NCBI GenBank assembly: GCA_040771825.1
Contig: JAXGZG010000001.1
Location: forward strand, 558,001 to 622,000
Direction of reading: 5' to 3'
Origin: JAXGZG01 sp040771825
Lineage (GTDB): Bacteria > Bacillota > Sulfobacillia > Fermentithermobacillales > Fermentithermobacillaceae
DNA length: 64,000 nt
Below are positions 49,301 to 58,295 of this stretch, piece by piece (position 1 is the stretch's first letter; every line of letters starts with the position of its first letter). The position numbers and the translations under genes were made by a program. The notes under the pieces were generated by a model that was not told the origin of the DNA, made no database searches, and saw only the letters and a program-made list of their open reading frames with translations.

Positions 49301-49759
49301 GAACTCATCTACTGGCATAGCATGGAGGCGGGCTACATGGCTTACGTGGCGGTGCCGGTGAGGGCAGGCGACTACGCAACTGTTCCGTGGACCGTGGTTC
49401 TGGATCCCAGTGCGGTCTTTGGAGCAAATCCCAGGTTGGGTGTGGGCAAACTGGTGCCCTATTTGAGCACAGTAGTGGGCGCCTTCAACGCTGGACAATG
49501 GGAGGAGTTCGAGGCGCAAATGGCGGAGGAGACAGAAGAGAGGTTCGACGAAAAGGCTGTACTAGATGGTACCAACTTGTGGCAACGAGACACACTTGTA
49601 GTCCTTGAAGGCCTAGATTCCATGTCTGAAGCCGATCTGGCACGATACGGGGACCAGGTCAAAGCTGCCTACCCGGAGACCGCAAGACACCTTTTTGACG
49701 AAGGGTATCTGTCCTTCTATCGGTATCTCATCCCGAACTTCGTAGAAAGGGGCGAGTGA
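46397..49759 (+). CDS. Exported multidomain protein with a cohesin-like domain
   Basis: A 1120-aa exported protein. TTG at 46397 follows GGGGGG by 7 nt and starts a good signal peptide (ILTLVLVAVVFGAGSVGA). The first 650 residues are beta-rich Ig/Big-like modules (for instance LTSGQRLTTSEDPLRVSVYD, VYDQNGDLWIDPMEITLLG) without a firm family. At about 674-800, PTISAGDEVTIPVRIVS, LAVHFDYDPEALEIVDM and ELGVDDTIFEIRVRGLKAGN give the cohesin pattern. The last part has further beta domains. No dockerin was noticed in the window. The gene for an SLH protein starts at its stop codon (TGATG), so the two are made together and probably act together at the surface. Confidence 0.75.
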   Translation: MAYEGFRKRSIGFRSILTLVLVAVVFGAGSVGAQEAESVPTLSFLIQPPDTAVSWEDFVVTIELLWDGVRRSDTYDNVALELVVPDGAYVFLGGTIGQPIKNGLATLELHVVNPSGRRVEGVRLLATVSNVNNPLVAQALSDPFNVEVAQEDSWRLVATKSSLRDWEIADAVNVESHYEIEVEIQDSNGNVGLLREDVLAIALPPGFDGVALSGTTETKAENGVAVFGDVVLTGQPILYPPVLKVIDKSDENVRPLDVVLEQPDVPRQAPAALEVFDGPPSSVGVGEKFGLSVRLVDAEGLPVLQGFGHRIDSLSIELLIVDQRSYAEKTRLGDMDMIIDGTVATVELSVHDGVGNGFKLRITDPGNPDLPPVETSPFTLSGPAYLEFSQVPETLSGGFNLTSGQRLTTSEDPLRVSVYDQNGDLWIDPMEITLLGSAVSGTTTVWSSGGRAEFRDLILDAPEGAHDLVLQAVPQLSLSYYFQDYQWVEAAESPPFNLLTPILLFTGNGDSAPSAVWRQALPKPGEGDSSHYQIPYRFASVQWNLRGYREGEPVVLSGDADGATGFLVDDRWTLTITGEILGTEGLIRGSITGEGSVSNAVKVHDLSLAKEVGLTVDGDLAGLDNLPPGNYGMELVLECSEEPSYGSDDIYLIAGEVWNRREKPLANARKPLKIGADKPTISAGDEVTIPVRIVSAPAPVSGLAVHFDYDPEALEIVDMTAGPGLRIQGMSIRRGGYISLWSGYSGTELGVDDTIFEIRVRGLKAGNWPISFVGNSSGWGIGDETSIAFQSTIGDTVYVTVVDPEPRLDTCAGDVVIGRKDGTIRIHVNGTDLGRVSTVELLSSDGTIQGTTHQLDRAGNGARLTAAFKPSPSPLPAGVYSLRLLDGLDAIVAEGQDVVVPPAVSCFSVYRDDVHPQIPGKPATHTWRVENHGTVDAVAIVLFGFRDYLSQPGKPPILELDGAPDGTRELIYWHSMEAGYMAYVAVPVRAGDYATVPWTVVLDPSAVFGANPRLGVGKLVPYLSTVVGAFNAGQWEEFEAQMAEETEERFDEKAVLDGTNLWQRDTLVVLEGLDSMSEADLARYGDQVKAAYPETARHLFDEGYLSFYRYLIPNFVERGE

Positions 49760-52179
49760 TGGTGCTTGGAATGCGACGTTCCATCGCAGTACTGCTTTTG
49801 CTATCGTTCTTAGCACTCTTGCCTGTCAGATCGGTTTCGGCAAAGACGGCGCTTCCTCCCGACCTACCAGGGGCTGGCAGCATCCCTGGTCTTGAAGAGA
49901 TTAACCTGGGCTTGGGCCTTATAAGGGCCGCGGTTGGTAAAGACTGTCCGGACTTGGCAGAAGCGGGCGAAGATGTTGCCAACTATCTGATGGGACAAAT
50001 CTTCTCCAAGATGCATCCTGTGGCGGCAGGGCTGTGGTTCGCCAAAGAGTTCGGCGGCTTCACTGCCACCAAGATAGACGAGGCGGTAGTCGAGAACGGG
50101 TTCTATCAATACATCTTGAACCGCAACAATTACATGCGTAGCAAGGGCCTAGATCCGTCAAAGACCATGCCCCAGAGATATTGGAGTGACTTCACCAACT
50201 TGATGGACAGCACTTCTGTTGCACAACCGCTTTTTGCGGAGGCTTTATCCTACGTGAACCGCGGTGACACCAGGAGTTTCCGCAAGCTTGACAGCCAAGA
50301 ACGCCACTTCGGCATGGCCATGATGGAGTTCATGTACGTGGACAAGGTCTGGCGCGACCAGCACATGTCCACTTGGGACAGCATTAGCGGCTGGTTTTCC
50401 AAGCTCATATATGGCAATCCACTGCCTTACTCTTTCGATCAATTTAATGGCACCTGCAAGACAAAGACAGGCGTCAGGGTCATGGCGTCTTGGGACCCCA
50501 ACGCCATCGAGGCGGCGCCTGCCGGGGTGGGGGAAAGCAATTGGATTCGCGTAGATGGTGAGATCGAATACACCATATTCTTTGAGAACGAATACGACAA
50601 ATTTGGGGAGTATATGGTTCCGGCAGAAGATGTTCTGATTAAGCTTGTTCTAGATCCGAATCTTGACCCTGAAACCGTGAAGTTCGGCGAGACATCTCAC
50701 GAGAAGACTGCCAGTGTCCAAGTTGCTTTTGATCCCCACACCGGCCGTCTCAACTGGCTCCTTCAGGGGATAAACCTTCCGCCCAACGAGAACCCGCCGG
50801 AAGGGGAAGGATGGGTCACTTTTCGCGCACGTCCCAAAGCCAACCTTGCCTCAGGAACGCAGATAATCTCCCAAGCGGAGATCGTGTTTGATTTCAATCC
50901 GCCTATCGTCACAGACGCGATCCTGCAGACTGTGGATTGCGACCCGCCGACCGTGGTCATGACGCCAGTGGCAGGAATCCAGCGGCCCGGCACAGTGGAA
51001 CTCACTTGGACCGGCCATGATAACGCAGGGATACGCAAGTACGTGGTTTACGGTTCCCGTGATGGCGGCCCGCTCCAGCCCTGGGCAGAGACCGCTGACA
51101 CGCGCGTTCTTGTCGCGGTTGAAGATGGCGCCTCTTATGGTTTCGCGGTTGAGGCCGTGGACTATGTAGGGCTCAGCTCCGGAGTCCCCCAGAGCGAGTG
51201 CATCTCCTTCCAGGTAAAGGCTCCTGAACAGACCACCTCCGGCTATCAAGAAGGGGTGGAGCCTGCTCTTGGATGGTACCTTCTTGGCGACCGGGAGATT
51301 GTTGTAGGCCTTTCAGGCGGGGGAACTCTACGCATTCCTCCGGGATTCCTCCCCTTGGGCAGCAGGCTGTTGGTGACCGAGATAACCGACTCCCCCTCTG
51401 TGCTTGACCAGGTCGGGGGAAGCTCGTGGCTTGCGGGAGTCGTGGAACGTCTCATCCTCCTGGAATCCCAAACAAGCGGTGAAGTGCCTAGCTCCCCGGC
51501 CGTGCTGTCTCTGACACTGGAGCCTGGCAGGGGACTTTACAGGTACGACCCGGTCTACGGAAGGCTGGTGCCGGTGGTAGTCGAGGCCGGGGATCCCTTT
51601 GTGGAAACCCAGGTATCGGACCTTACCTGCTATGCGGTTCTTCAAGAGATTGCTCCGGAATTCGGAGATGTGTCCCCCGTTCATTGGGCTGCGTCCTTTA
51701 TAGAGCTCCTAGCAGGGAAAGGTATCATTGAAGGGTTTGAGGATCTGAGTTTCTGTCCCGAAGAATCCCTTACCAGGGAACAGGCGGCAAAGCTTCTGGT
51801 TTTGGCCGCGGGGGTGCCTGGTAGTCTGGGGGCCGAAGACTTGCCGTTCGCCGATGTTGGCGAGCGTTGGTCTCGGGTGTACATCGGTTCGTCTTTCGGA
51901 GCCTGCGTGCTGACAGGCTACCCCGACGGCGCCTTCAAACCGTCTTCACCGGTGAGCCGCGCCGAGTTTATCACCATGGTGATGAGGGCTATGGGGATTG
52001 ATAGGGGCGGAATAGCGGACCTTTCCGATGCGGGAAGTCACTGGGCCGCACCTTACCTTGCGGCCGCCATAAACCAAGGCCTTATCGGTGGGTATCCTGA
52101 TGGGACGCTCAGGCCGGACGCTTCTATCACCAGGGCCGAAGCTGCCAAATTGCTGGTGCTGGCCTTTTGGAGGAATTGA
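49759..52179 (+). CDS. SLH surface protein with DUF11-like and fibronectin-like regions
   Basis: An 806-aa exported protein coupled to the preceding gene. Signal peptide ends near SVSA. Residues about 35-235 are helical and unrecognised. Residues about 240-400 resemble a conserved-repeat/DUF11-like beta domain (WIRVDGEIEYTIFFENE, AEIVFDFNPPIVTDAI). A fibronectin-III-like module follows (VELTWTGHDNAGIRKYVVYG). Three SLH domains close it (about 632-806: DVSPVHWAASFIELLAGKG, FADVGERWSRVYIGSSFG, SHWAAPYLAAAINQGLIGGY). It is wall-attached and may present or hold the cohesin-bearing partner. GTG at 49756 is an alternative start. Confidence 0.82.
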   Translation: MVLGMRRSIAVLLLLSFLALLPVRSVSAKTALPPDLPGAGSIPGLEEINLGLGLIRAAVGKDCPDLAEAGEDVANYLMGQIFSKMHPVAAGLWFAKEFGGFTATKIDEAVVENGFYQYILNRNNYMRSKGLDPSKTMPQRYWSDFTNLMDSTSVAQPLFAEALSYVNRGDTRSFRKLDSQERHFGMAMMEFMYVDKVWRDQHMSTWDSISGWFSKLIYGNPLPYSFDQFNGTCKTKTGVRVMASWDPNAIEAAPAGVGESNWIRVDGEIEYTIFFENEYDKFGEYMVPAEDVLIKLVLDPNLDPETVKFGETSHEKTASVQVAFDPHTGRLNWLLQGINLPPNENPPEGEGWVTFRARPKANLASGTQIISQAEIVFDFNPPIVTDAILQTVDCDPPTVVMTPVAGIQRPGTVELTWTGHDNAGIRKYVVYGSRDGGPLQPWAETADTRVLVAVEDGASYGFAVEAVDYVGLSSGVPQSECISFQVKAPEQTTSGYQEGVEPALGWYLLGDREIVVGLSGGGTLRIPPGFLPLGSRLLVTEITDSPSVLDQVGGSSWLAGVVERLILLESQTSGEVPSSPAVLSLTLEPGRGLYRYDPVYGRLVPVVVEAGDPFVETQVSDLTCYAVLQEIAPEFGDVSPVHWAASFIELLAGKGIIEGFEDLSFCPEESLTREQAAKLLVLAAGVPGSLGAEDLPFADVGERWSRVYIGSSFGACVLTGYPDGAFKPSSPVSRAEFITMVMRAMGIDRGGIADLSDAGSHWAAPYLAAAINQGLIGGYPDGTLRPDASITRAEAAKLLVLAFWRN

Positions 52180-52220
52180 CGTTGGAAAGGGAGTAAAGCG
52201 CCGGACTAGGCTGTAACGCG

Positions 52221-52261
52221 AACGGCAAGGCACATATCCCAATGCGGTGTGCCTTGCCGTT
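52221..52261 (+). terminator. Long-stem hairpin terminator
   Basis: AACGGCAAGGCACA (52221-52234) and TGTGCCTTGCCGTT (52248-52261) form a perfect 14-bp stem. The T-run is short, which suggests bidirectional or weak termination after the SLH gene. Confidence 0.7.
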
Positions 52262-52325
52262 TGGCGCAGCGGAGTGGGTGGGAGCCTTGTGCCCGGTGTC
52301 GCCTTTGCCGTTGCGTGTTCAATTG

Positions 52326-52350
52326 CCGCACTACGTGCGGTTCTTTTTTG
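52326..52350 (+). terminator. Second hairpin with T-rich tail
   Basis: CCGCAC (52326-52331), loop TAC, GTGCGG (52335-52340), then TTCTTTTTTG. A classical rho-independent terminator about 150 bp after the SLH gene. Confidence 0.8.
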
Positions 52351-52557
52351 TTTTCGTGATGGCTCCGAAGCCTCTTGTACGAAGCTTCTTAACGCAAAGG
52401 GAAAGGGCTTCTTGTGATGGTCGGAGAATGACTGTTTTGGGGTTATGTCAGGTTGGGCCGGCATCAAGGAGTCCACGGACAGGCTCGACAGCTGCCTCCA
52501 ATGGGAACATTGAGAAGCGCGAAAACTGGTCAAATCATGCACTAGGCTGGGATCGAT

Positions 52558-55011
52558 ATGAAGAGCAAGGGAACACCGCTTGAACGAATAGCCAAAATAA
52601 TAGTCGACCGGCGAAATCTGTTGTTTCTGCTTTATCTTCTTGCAATTGTATTCAGCGTGTTTTCCATGCGCTGGGTCCGTGTCGAAAACGATATCGTCAA
52701 TTACCTGGCGGAAGACAGCAAGACACGCCAGGGAATTCGCGTTATGGATGAAGAATTCACTACTTTTGGCATGGCCGACATCATGATTTCTAATATTTCT
52801 TGTGACCATGCCAAAGAAGTAGCCGACAAGATCCAGGATGTTCATGGCGTAGCCTCAGTGATGTTCGAGAATACAGAGGACCACTATAGAGGCTCCTCCG
52901 CACTTTTGGTTGTCCTATTTAGCGGTGAAGACGATAGCGAGATTAGCATGAAGGCCATGGAAGAAATACGAGATATTGTGACAGCCTACGATTCTTCCAT
53001 TTCCACCACAGTGGGTGTAGATGTGATTGCACAGTTGACCAAAGACATGACGCTAGTAGGTGTGCTTGCGGCCATTATTGTAGTAATCGTTCTGACGTTT
53101 ACGTCGAGGTCTTTCGGCGAGGTTCCTGTTTTGCTTGCAGTCTTTGGAGTGGCGGCTCTCCTTAATCTAGGAACCAATTTCATGCTGGGCAAGATCTCTT
53201 TCATATCGAATTCTGTTGGGATGATCCTTCAGCTGGCTTTGGCCATTGACTATGCGATTATCCTTTGCCACAGGTTTGGCGAGGAACACGAGCGTCTTCC
53301 AGCTAGGGACGCTGCCGTTGCGGCGCTTAGCAAGGCCATTCCGGAGATATCTTCCAGTAGTTTAACCACCATCGGAGGATTAGGGGCCCTTGCTTTCATG
53401 CAATTTGGGATTGGCAAGGATTTGGCCGCTGTCATGATTAAGGCCATCTTCTTCAGCATGCTTACGGTTTTCACTTTAATGCCGGGCCTGTTGGTAATGC
53501 TTAGTAACCTGATTCAGAAGACTAAGCACAGAAACTTTGTGCCATCCATATTGGCCATCGGACGGTTTTCCGTAAAGACCAGATTCGTCGTACCGCCGAT
53601 TTTTGCTGTAGTGCTGGTGGTGTCCTTTGTTCTTTCCAGCAAGTGCCCCTTCCTTTTCAGCTTTAGCGGAATCCGTGCCCATAGGATGAGTCAAACTCAG
53701 CTGGCGGAGGACCGTATTAGGGACAACTTCGGCACCAAGAATATGCTTGCACTAATTGTCCCGTCTGGCAATTATGCAGCAGAAAAGAAACTCCTGGCCG
53801 CGCTCGGCGATTATCCCGAAGTGAAGTCAGCCGTTGGGCTCTCAAACACGGAGGCTATAGGCGGTTACATGCTGACGGATTCCCTGACGCCAAGACAGTT
53901 TTCTGAGCTTGTTGATGTGGATTATGAATTAGCACAGCTTCTGTACTCAGCCTATGCAGTCAATGATGAGGATTATGGAAAAGTGATAAGCGGCATCGGT
54001 CATTACAGCGTTCCTCTTATTGACATGTATCAGTTTCTCCACGACGAGGTAGTCCAGGGATATGTGGCGCTTGACGACGATCTGGTAGGGGATTTGGAGG
54101 AGTACAATGAACTGCTGTCCACTGCTCGGAGGCAAATGGAAGGCAAGAATTATGCTCGAATAATCCTGCATCTCGATCTTCCCGCGGAGGGTCCGGAGAC
54201 TTATGACTTTGTGTCTTCGGTTTATGAAGAGGCGGGGAAGTATTACGATAATAGATTCGTATACGCTGTTGGCGAATCCACAAATGCTTTGGATTTGTCG
54301 TCGGCTTTCTCCAAAGATAACCTGATAATCAGCATCTTATCTGTGCTCTTTGTGATACTCATTCTGATTTTTACGTTTCAGTCTGCAGGGCTTCCAATCT
54401 TACTCATAGCGGTAATCCAGGCAAGCATTTGGATCAATTTTTCTTTACCCTACATAAAAGGACAAGGTCTCTATTTCCTTGGATTCTTGCTGGTATCCGC
54501 CATTCAGATGGGCGCCAATATTGACTACGCTATAGTGATCACCAGTCGTTATCTGGCCTTAAGAGAGGAATTGCCGCCGCGTCAGGCCGTGGTTGAAGCC
54601 CTGAATCAGGGTTTTCCCACCGTCATAACTTCTGGATCTATTCTGGCTGTAGCCGGTATCCTGATCGGCCGCATTTCAACTGACGGTGCAACTTCCGTCT
54701 TAGGCGCCTATTTAGGGCAAGGCACGATTATATCCATTCTTTTGGTTATATTCGTTCTTCCGCAGATTCTCTGTCTTGCGGATGGGATTATTGAAAGGAC
54801 TTCTTTCAAACTCAAGACTCCGGCACTTTTCCATCAAACTGAGGGGAAAGTGCACCTGACTGGAAGGCTGGATGCATACGTAAAGGGGCGAGTCCATGCC
54901 TATGTAGATGGCACTATCGCCGGCGAGATACGCCCCACAAAGTGCAGTGAAGATGAAGCCGCTGATGACGGCAGGGGCGAAGCGGAGGCTATGAAGCATG
55001 AAAAGGCATAA
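52558..55011 (+). CDS. MMPL/RND-family transporter
   Basis: An 817-aa membrane protein of the MMPL branch of RND transporters, with two halves each made of one helix, an extracellular loop domain and five helices. First half: SNSVGMILQLALAIDYAIIL and SSLTTIGGLGALAFM; second half: FLLVSAIQMGANIDYAIVIT and SGSILAVAGILIGRIS. The paired DYA motifs in the fourth helix of each half are the usual proton-relay site. It lacks a beta-barrel partner, as expected in a Gram-positive. The C-terminus adds an unusual soluble tail with HLTGRLDAYVKGRVHAYVDG. The following GLUG protein gene starts inside its last codons, which suggests joint function, for instance lipid or peptide export. Ribosome site is poor (GGGATCGAT). 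Confidence 0.9.
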   Translation: MKSKGTPLERIAKIIVDRRNLLFLLYLLAIVFSVFSMRWVRVENDIVNYLAEDSKTRQGIRVMDEEFTTFGMADIMISNISCDHAKEVADKIQDVHGVASVMFENTEDHYRGSSALLVVLFSGEDDSEISMKAMEEIRDIVTAYDSSISTTVGVDVIAQLTKDMTLVGVLAAIIVVIVLTFTSRSFGEVPVLLAVFGVAALLNLGTNFMLGKISFISNSVGMILQLALAIDYAIILCHRFGEEHERLPARDAAVAALSKAIPEISSSSLTTIGGLGALAFMQFGIGKDLAAVMIKAIFFSMLTVFTLMPGLLVMLSNLIQKTKHRNFVPSILAIGRFSVKTRFVVPPIFAVVLVVSFVLSSKCPFLFSFSGIRAHRMSQTQLAEDRIRDNFGTKNMLALIVPSGNYAAEKKLLAALGDYPEVKSAVGLSNTEAIGGYMLTDSLTPRQFSELVDVDYELAQLLYSAYAVNDEDYGKVISGIGHYSVPLIDMYQFLHDEVVQGYVALDDDLVGDLEEYNELLSTARRQMEGKNYARIILHLDLPAEGPETYDFVSSVYEEAGKYYDNRFVYAVGESTNALDLSSAFSKDNLIISILSVLFVILILIFTFQSAGLPILLIAVIQASIWINFSLPYIKGQGLYFLGFLLVSAIQMGANIDYAIVITSRYLALREELPPRQAVVEALNQGFPTVITSGSILAVAGILIGRISTDGATSVLGAYLGQGTIISILLVIFVLPQILCLADGIIERTSFKLKTPALFHQTEGKVHLTGRLDAYVKGRVHAYVDGTIAGEIRPTKCSEDEAADDGRGEAEAMKHEKA

Positions 55012-58000
55012 CTCTGTTATCTGCATAGCGATAATCCTGTCATTGTTGTGGATTCAGGCTTCACCGGTAATAGCGGTGGCAGCACCTCCCAGGGTTCGCA
55101 TTTTTACTGTGGATGACTTGTGCAGGCTCTCAAAAGACTGTGCTTTCGACAAGTGGTCTTGGGGCAGGACTGTGCTTTTGGAGGCTAATATCGATCTGAC
55201 AGGCAGTGGTTTCCGGCCTATCCCGATATTTGGCGGCGTTTTCGATGGTCAAGGGCATAGCATCGTCGGATTATCTGTGGATGTTGAAGGCTCTAATCAG
55301 GGGCTCTTCAGGTATCTTCAGAAAGATGGAATCATCAGGAACCTATCGGTCCGAGGGGTTATTACACCGGGAGGGGACAAGAGCAACATCGGCGGCATCG
55401 TTGGCAACAACAGCGGTGTACTGCAGAATTGCAGTTTTTCGGGCTATGTAAAAGGCAAAGACAATGTAGGCGGCCTTGTAGGTTGGAACGATACTTCAGG
55501 TACCATAATCAACTCCTCCTCCAGCGGGGTGATATATGGGAAAAGCAAGGTAGGCGGGGTGGTCGGGTTCAACGTTGGGACCGTTCTGCGCTGCTCCAAT
55601 GACTCTAGCGTGAATACCACAGTGGAGGAATACAAGCTCAATTTCGAGGAGCTGACAGTGGATGAAATCGGTCTCTTCAAATCTTTCATGGATGCCATGG
55701 ATATCGGAGGGATCGCAGGCGTTAACTCGGGCATAGTAAGGAGTTCCGAGAACCGCGGGAGTATCGGCTACCCCCACGTCGGATATAACGTAGGTGGGAT
55801 TGTGGGGAGGCAAAGCGGGCATGTGACTGAGTGTTCGAACCACGGCAGCGTTTATGGCCGAAAGGAAGTTGGGGGCATTGTCGGTCAGATGGAACCAGAC
55901 ATATCAACATCTATCGCTCCATCCAAACTGAAAGACCTGCAAAGGGAACTGGGCAATCTTCAATCTTCTCTCACTAGGCTGCTGGACGATACAAAGACCA
56001 TGTCAAATGAGATAAATGAAGGATTGTCTTCTGTTCAGGATGACATCAACAGCAGCAGGGTCCATGGCGAGCGTCTCATAAACCAAACCGAGGCTCTTCT
56101 AAACAAGGACATAGAGGAAATCAACAGGATAAGCGCCATAGCTATAGAAGCCATGGATAGGTTGGTTCCGGTCATGGATGCCATTGCCGATACTATGGAG
56201 ATCATGGATAAGGCACTATATCCGCTTGGACAATCTATGCACTACCTAGCGGCCGCCATGGATGAACTGTCTGAGCTCAGTGGCCAGGTCAAAAAGTTGT
56301 CCGATACCATACATTACTCCCTTGATAAACTGCAGGAATCGAGAAAGAGCGTTGAAAAAGCCTTGTCAGATTTGAAACAGGTGCTGGAGCTGCTATTTCG
56401 CGGAGAAACCAATGGAGTTCTGGAACTTCTTAGGTCTGCCAAAGACAATCTCAATAGGGCCAGGGACAGCATGGAACAGGCGATTAAGAGTCTCCGAACC
56501 GTGGAAGACCAATTGATGGCGATGATAACGACCTTAGGCGCTATGGGAAGGGATCTGGGTCATGCACTTCGCTATTTGCGAGATGCCATTATTGTGTTGG
56601 ATGAAGCTATGGATCACATGCCTGCAATATTCCGTGGAATCTCCGGTCTGCTCGATTATTTGGCCGAAAGTTCAGAGCTGGAATTTGCGACTACAGATGG
56701 TCAATATCAAGAGACAAAAGAGAACCTTTTCAGATCCATAGGTAGCATGTCAGATTCCTTGTTCAATTTGATTAGCTCTCTGAAAAGAGAAGGGGATGTA
56801 CTGACCGACGATATCCAAAGGGTCAGCGACCAGCTATTTCTTGTTCTGAACGTGGCGTTTGATGCGGTGGAGGAAATAGGTGAAGGGGAGATAGACCCGA
56901 GTAAAATCCTTGGGGACATATCCCGCGATGATGTGGACGGTAAAATTGAGGGTAAAGTGAGCAACAGCAGCAATTTTGGGCACATAGAAGGGGACATTAA
57001 TGTAGGCGGTGTTGCCGGCGCCATGGCTATTGAGTTCCTCCTAGATGCTGAGGAGGAACTGAGTATCAAGAACAAGCCAACCCTTAAGACGGTCTTCAAA
57101 ACCCGGGCTATTATGCGTGATTGCGAAAATCGAGGCGTGGTCACCGGGAAAAAGAGCAACGTGGGGGGCATTGTCGGCAATATGGACCTAGGTTACATAA
57201 AAGGCTGTGTTGCGGGCGGGTCCGTTGAGAGCATTGGTGGGCATTACGTGGGAGGAGTTGCCGGCACGGCCAATGGTCTCATCGACTCCAGCTATTCCAA
57301 ATGTGCTCTTGATGGCGGCAATTATGTGGGCGGCATCGCCGGGTTTGGACAGGAGATTATCCACTGCTACTCTATTGTCAGCATAGGCAGGAGCAGGGCT
57401 TGCGCGGGGGCCATAGCCGGATATGTTGATAAGGATAGCGTCATACGAGACAATTACTTTGTCAGCGATGTCTTGGCTGGCATTGATGGGATTAGCTATA
57501 TGGGTAGGGCAGAGGCCATAACTTATGAGGATCTCATGGCAATAGATGGATTGCCAACGCTGTTCAAGGAATTTACGTTGACTTTTCTCGCAGATGATGT
57601 GCTTGTGGATACCATAGAGTTTACCTATGGGGGCTCTATCGCGGAAGAGGACATACCGCAGGTTCCTCCAAAGCCCGGGCATTACGGCAGGTGGGCAGGT
57701 CTAGATATGACAAGCCTCACATCTAGCTTTGAGGTAAAAGCAGAGTATTTCCCCTACGTTAGTGTCTTGGAAAGCAAAGAGAAGAGAGAAGGACCCCTAT
57801 CTGTAGTTTTGGTTGAGGGCCAGTTTACTGACGAAGATTCTCTGTCTGTGGAAAGGGTTATTGTTGAGAACGAGTCTCCCTCAGCAGATGGCGAGTATCT
57901 TGAGAAATGGTGTGTCCTCATCCCTGATGATGGGAGCCCCACACACGTTATCCGATTCATGCCGCCCGCAAAGAACAGGAACTTGGCAGTACGCCTTTTT

Positions 58001-58222
58001 TCAGACGGAGAGTGGGTCGACACCAACATAAAGTGGGATGGCAAGTATATGGTGTTTGAGTCCAGCGGGAATTCTGTGACGTTTGGTCTGGTCCAGGGAA
58101 GATTCTCTTATGGAAAGCATTGGACTTGGGCCCTGCTTGGGATAGCAGCGGCACTAGGTATAGTGGCTTTGATTATGCGAAAGAAGAAACCCATCGTTGT
58201 GAACGACATGAAGGGTCTTTGA
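54998..58222 (+). CDS. GLUG-motif surface protein with central coiled coil and C-terminal anchor
   Basis: A 1074-aa exported protein: signal peptide (1-28), then a beta-helix-like region with six GLUG-type motifs at about 130-305 (NIGGIVGNNSG, NVGGLVGWND, KVGGVVGFNVG, DIGGIAGVNSG, NVGGIVGRQSG, EVGGIVGQME), a long coiled coil about 308-640, four more GLUG motifs at about 668-790 (NVGGVAGAMA, NVGGIVGNMD, YVGGVAGTAN, YVGGIAGFGQ), an Ig-like end and a membrane segment (ALLGIAAALGIVALIM) with a basic tail. Here the coiled coil seems inserted into the beta-helix. GGAGG lies 9 nt before the ATG, which overlaps the MMPL gene by 14 bp. The likely role is a periplasm-like adaptor or stalk for the transporter; this is inference. 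Confidence 0.82.
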   Translation: MKRHNSVICIAIILSLLWIQASPVIAVAAPPRVRIFTVDDLCRLSKDCAFDKWSWGRTVLLEANIDLTGSGFRPIPIFGGVFDGQGHSIVGLSVDVEGSNQGLFRYLQKDGIIRNLSVRGVITPGGDKSNIGGIVGNNSGVLQNCSFSGYVKGKDNVGGLVGWNDTSGTIINSSSSGVIYGKSKVGGVVGFNVGTVLRCSNDSSVNTTVEEYKLNFEELTVDEIGLFKSFMDAMDIGGIAGVNSGIVRSSENRGSIGYPHVGYNVGGIVGRQSGHVTECSNHGSVYGRKEVGGIVGQMEPDISTSIAPSKLKDLQRELGNLQSSLTRLLDDTKTMSNEINEGLSSVQDDINSSRVHGERLINQTEALLNKDIEEINRISAIAIEAMDRLVPVMDAIADTMEIMDKALYPLGQSMHYLAAAMDELSELSGQVKKLSDTIHYSLDKLQESRKSVEKALSDLKQVLELLFRGETNGVLELLRSAKDNLNRARDSMEQAIKSLRTVEDQLMAMITTLGAMGRDLGHALRYLRDAIIVLDEAMDHMPAIFRGISGLLDYLAESSELEFATTDGQYQETKENLFRSIGSMSDSLFNLISSLKREGDVLTDDIQRVSDQLFLVLNVAFDAVEEIGEGEIDPSKILGDISRDDVDGKIEGKVSNSSNFGHIEGDINVGGVAGAMAIEFLLDAEEELSIKNKPTLKTVFKTRAIMRDCENRGVVTGKKSNVGGIVGNMDLGYIKGCVAGGSVESIGGHYVGGVAGTANGLIDSSYSKCALDGGNYVGGIAGFGQEIIHCYSIVSIGRSRACAGAIAGYVDKDSVIRDNYFVSDVLAGIDGISYMGRAEAITYEDLMAIDGLPTLFKEFTLTFLADDVLVDTIEFTYGGSIAEEDIPQVPPKPGHYGRWAGLDMTSLTSSFEVKAEYFPYVSVLESKEKREGPLSVVLVEGQFTDEDSLSVERVIVENESPSADGEYLEKWCVLIPDDGSPTHVIRFMPPAKNRNLAVRLFSDGEWVDTNIKWDGKYMVFESSGNSVTFGLVQGRFSYGKHWTWALLGIAAALGIVALIMRKKKPIVVNDMKGL

Positions 58223-58295
58223 TTCTCATGGGCTTGCGAGGTGGAGCGCTTCCTGGGAGGCGGCGGGCACCCCACAAGTCCGAGGCCTCTAGGGT

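Larger units (their letters stand above)
52180..52557 (+). other. Intergenic region with two terminators
   Basis: This 378-bp region holds the two hairpins listed separately and then about 200 bp without a convincing gene. No clear promoter for the MMPL gene was found, and its ribosome site is weak. Confidence 0.5.
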
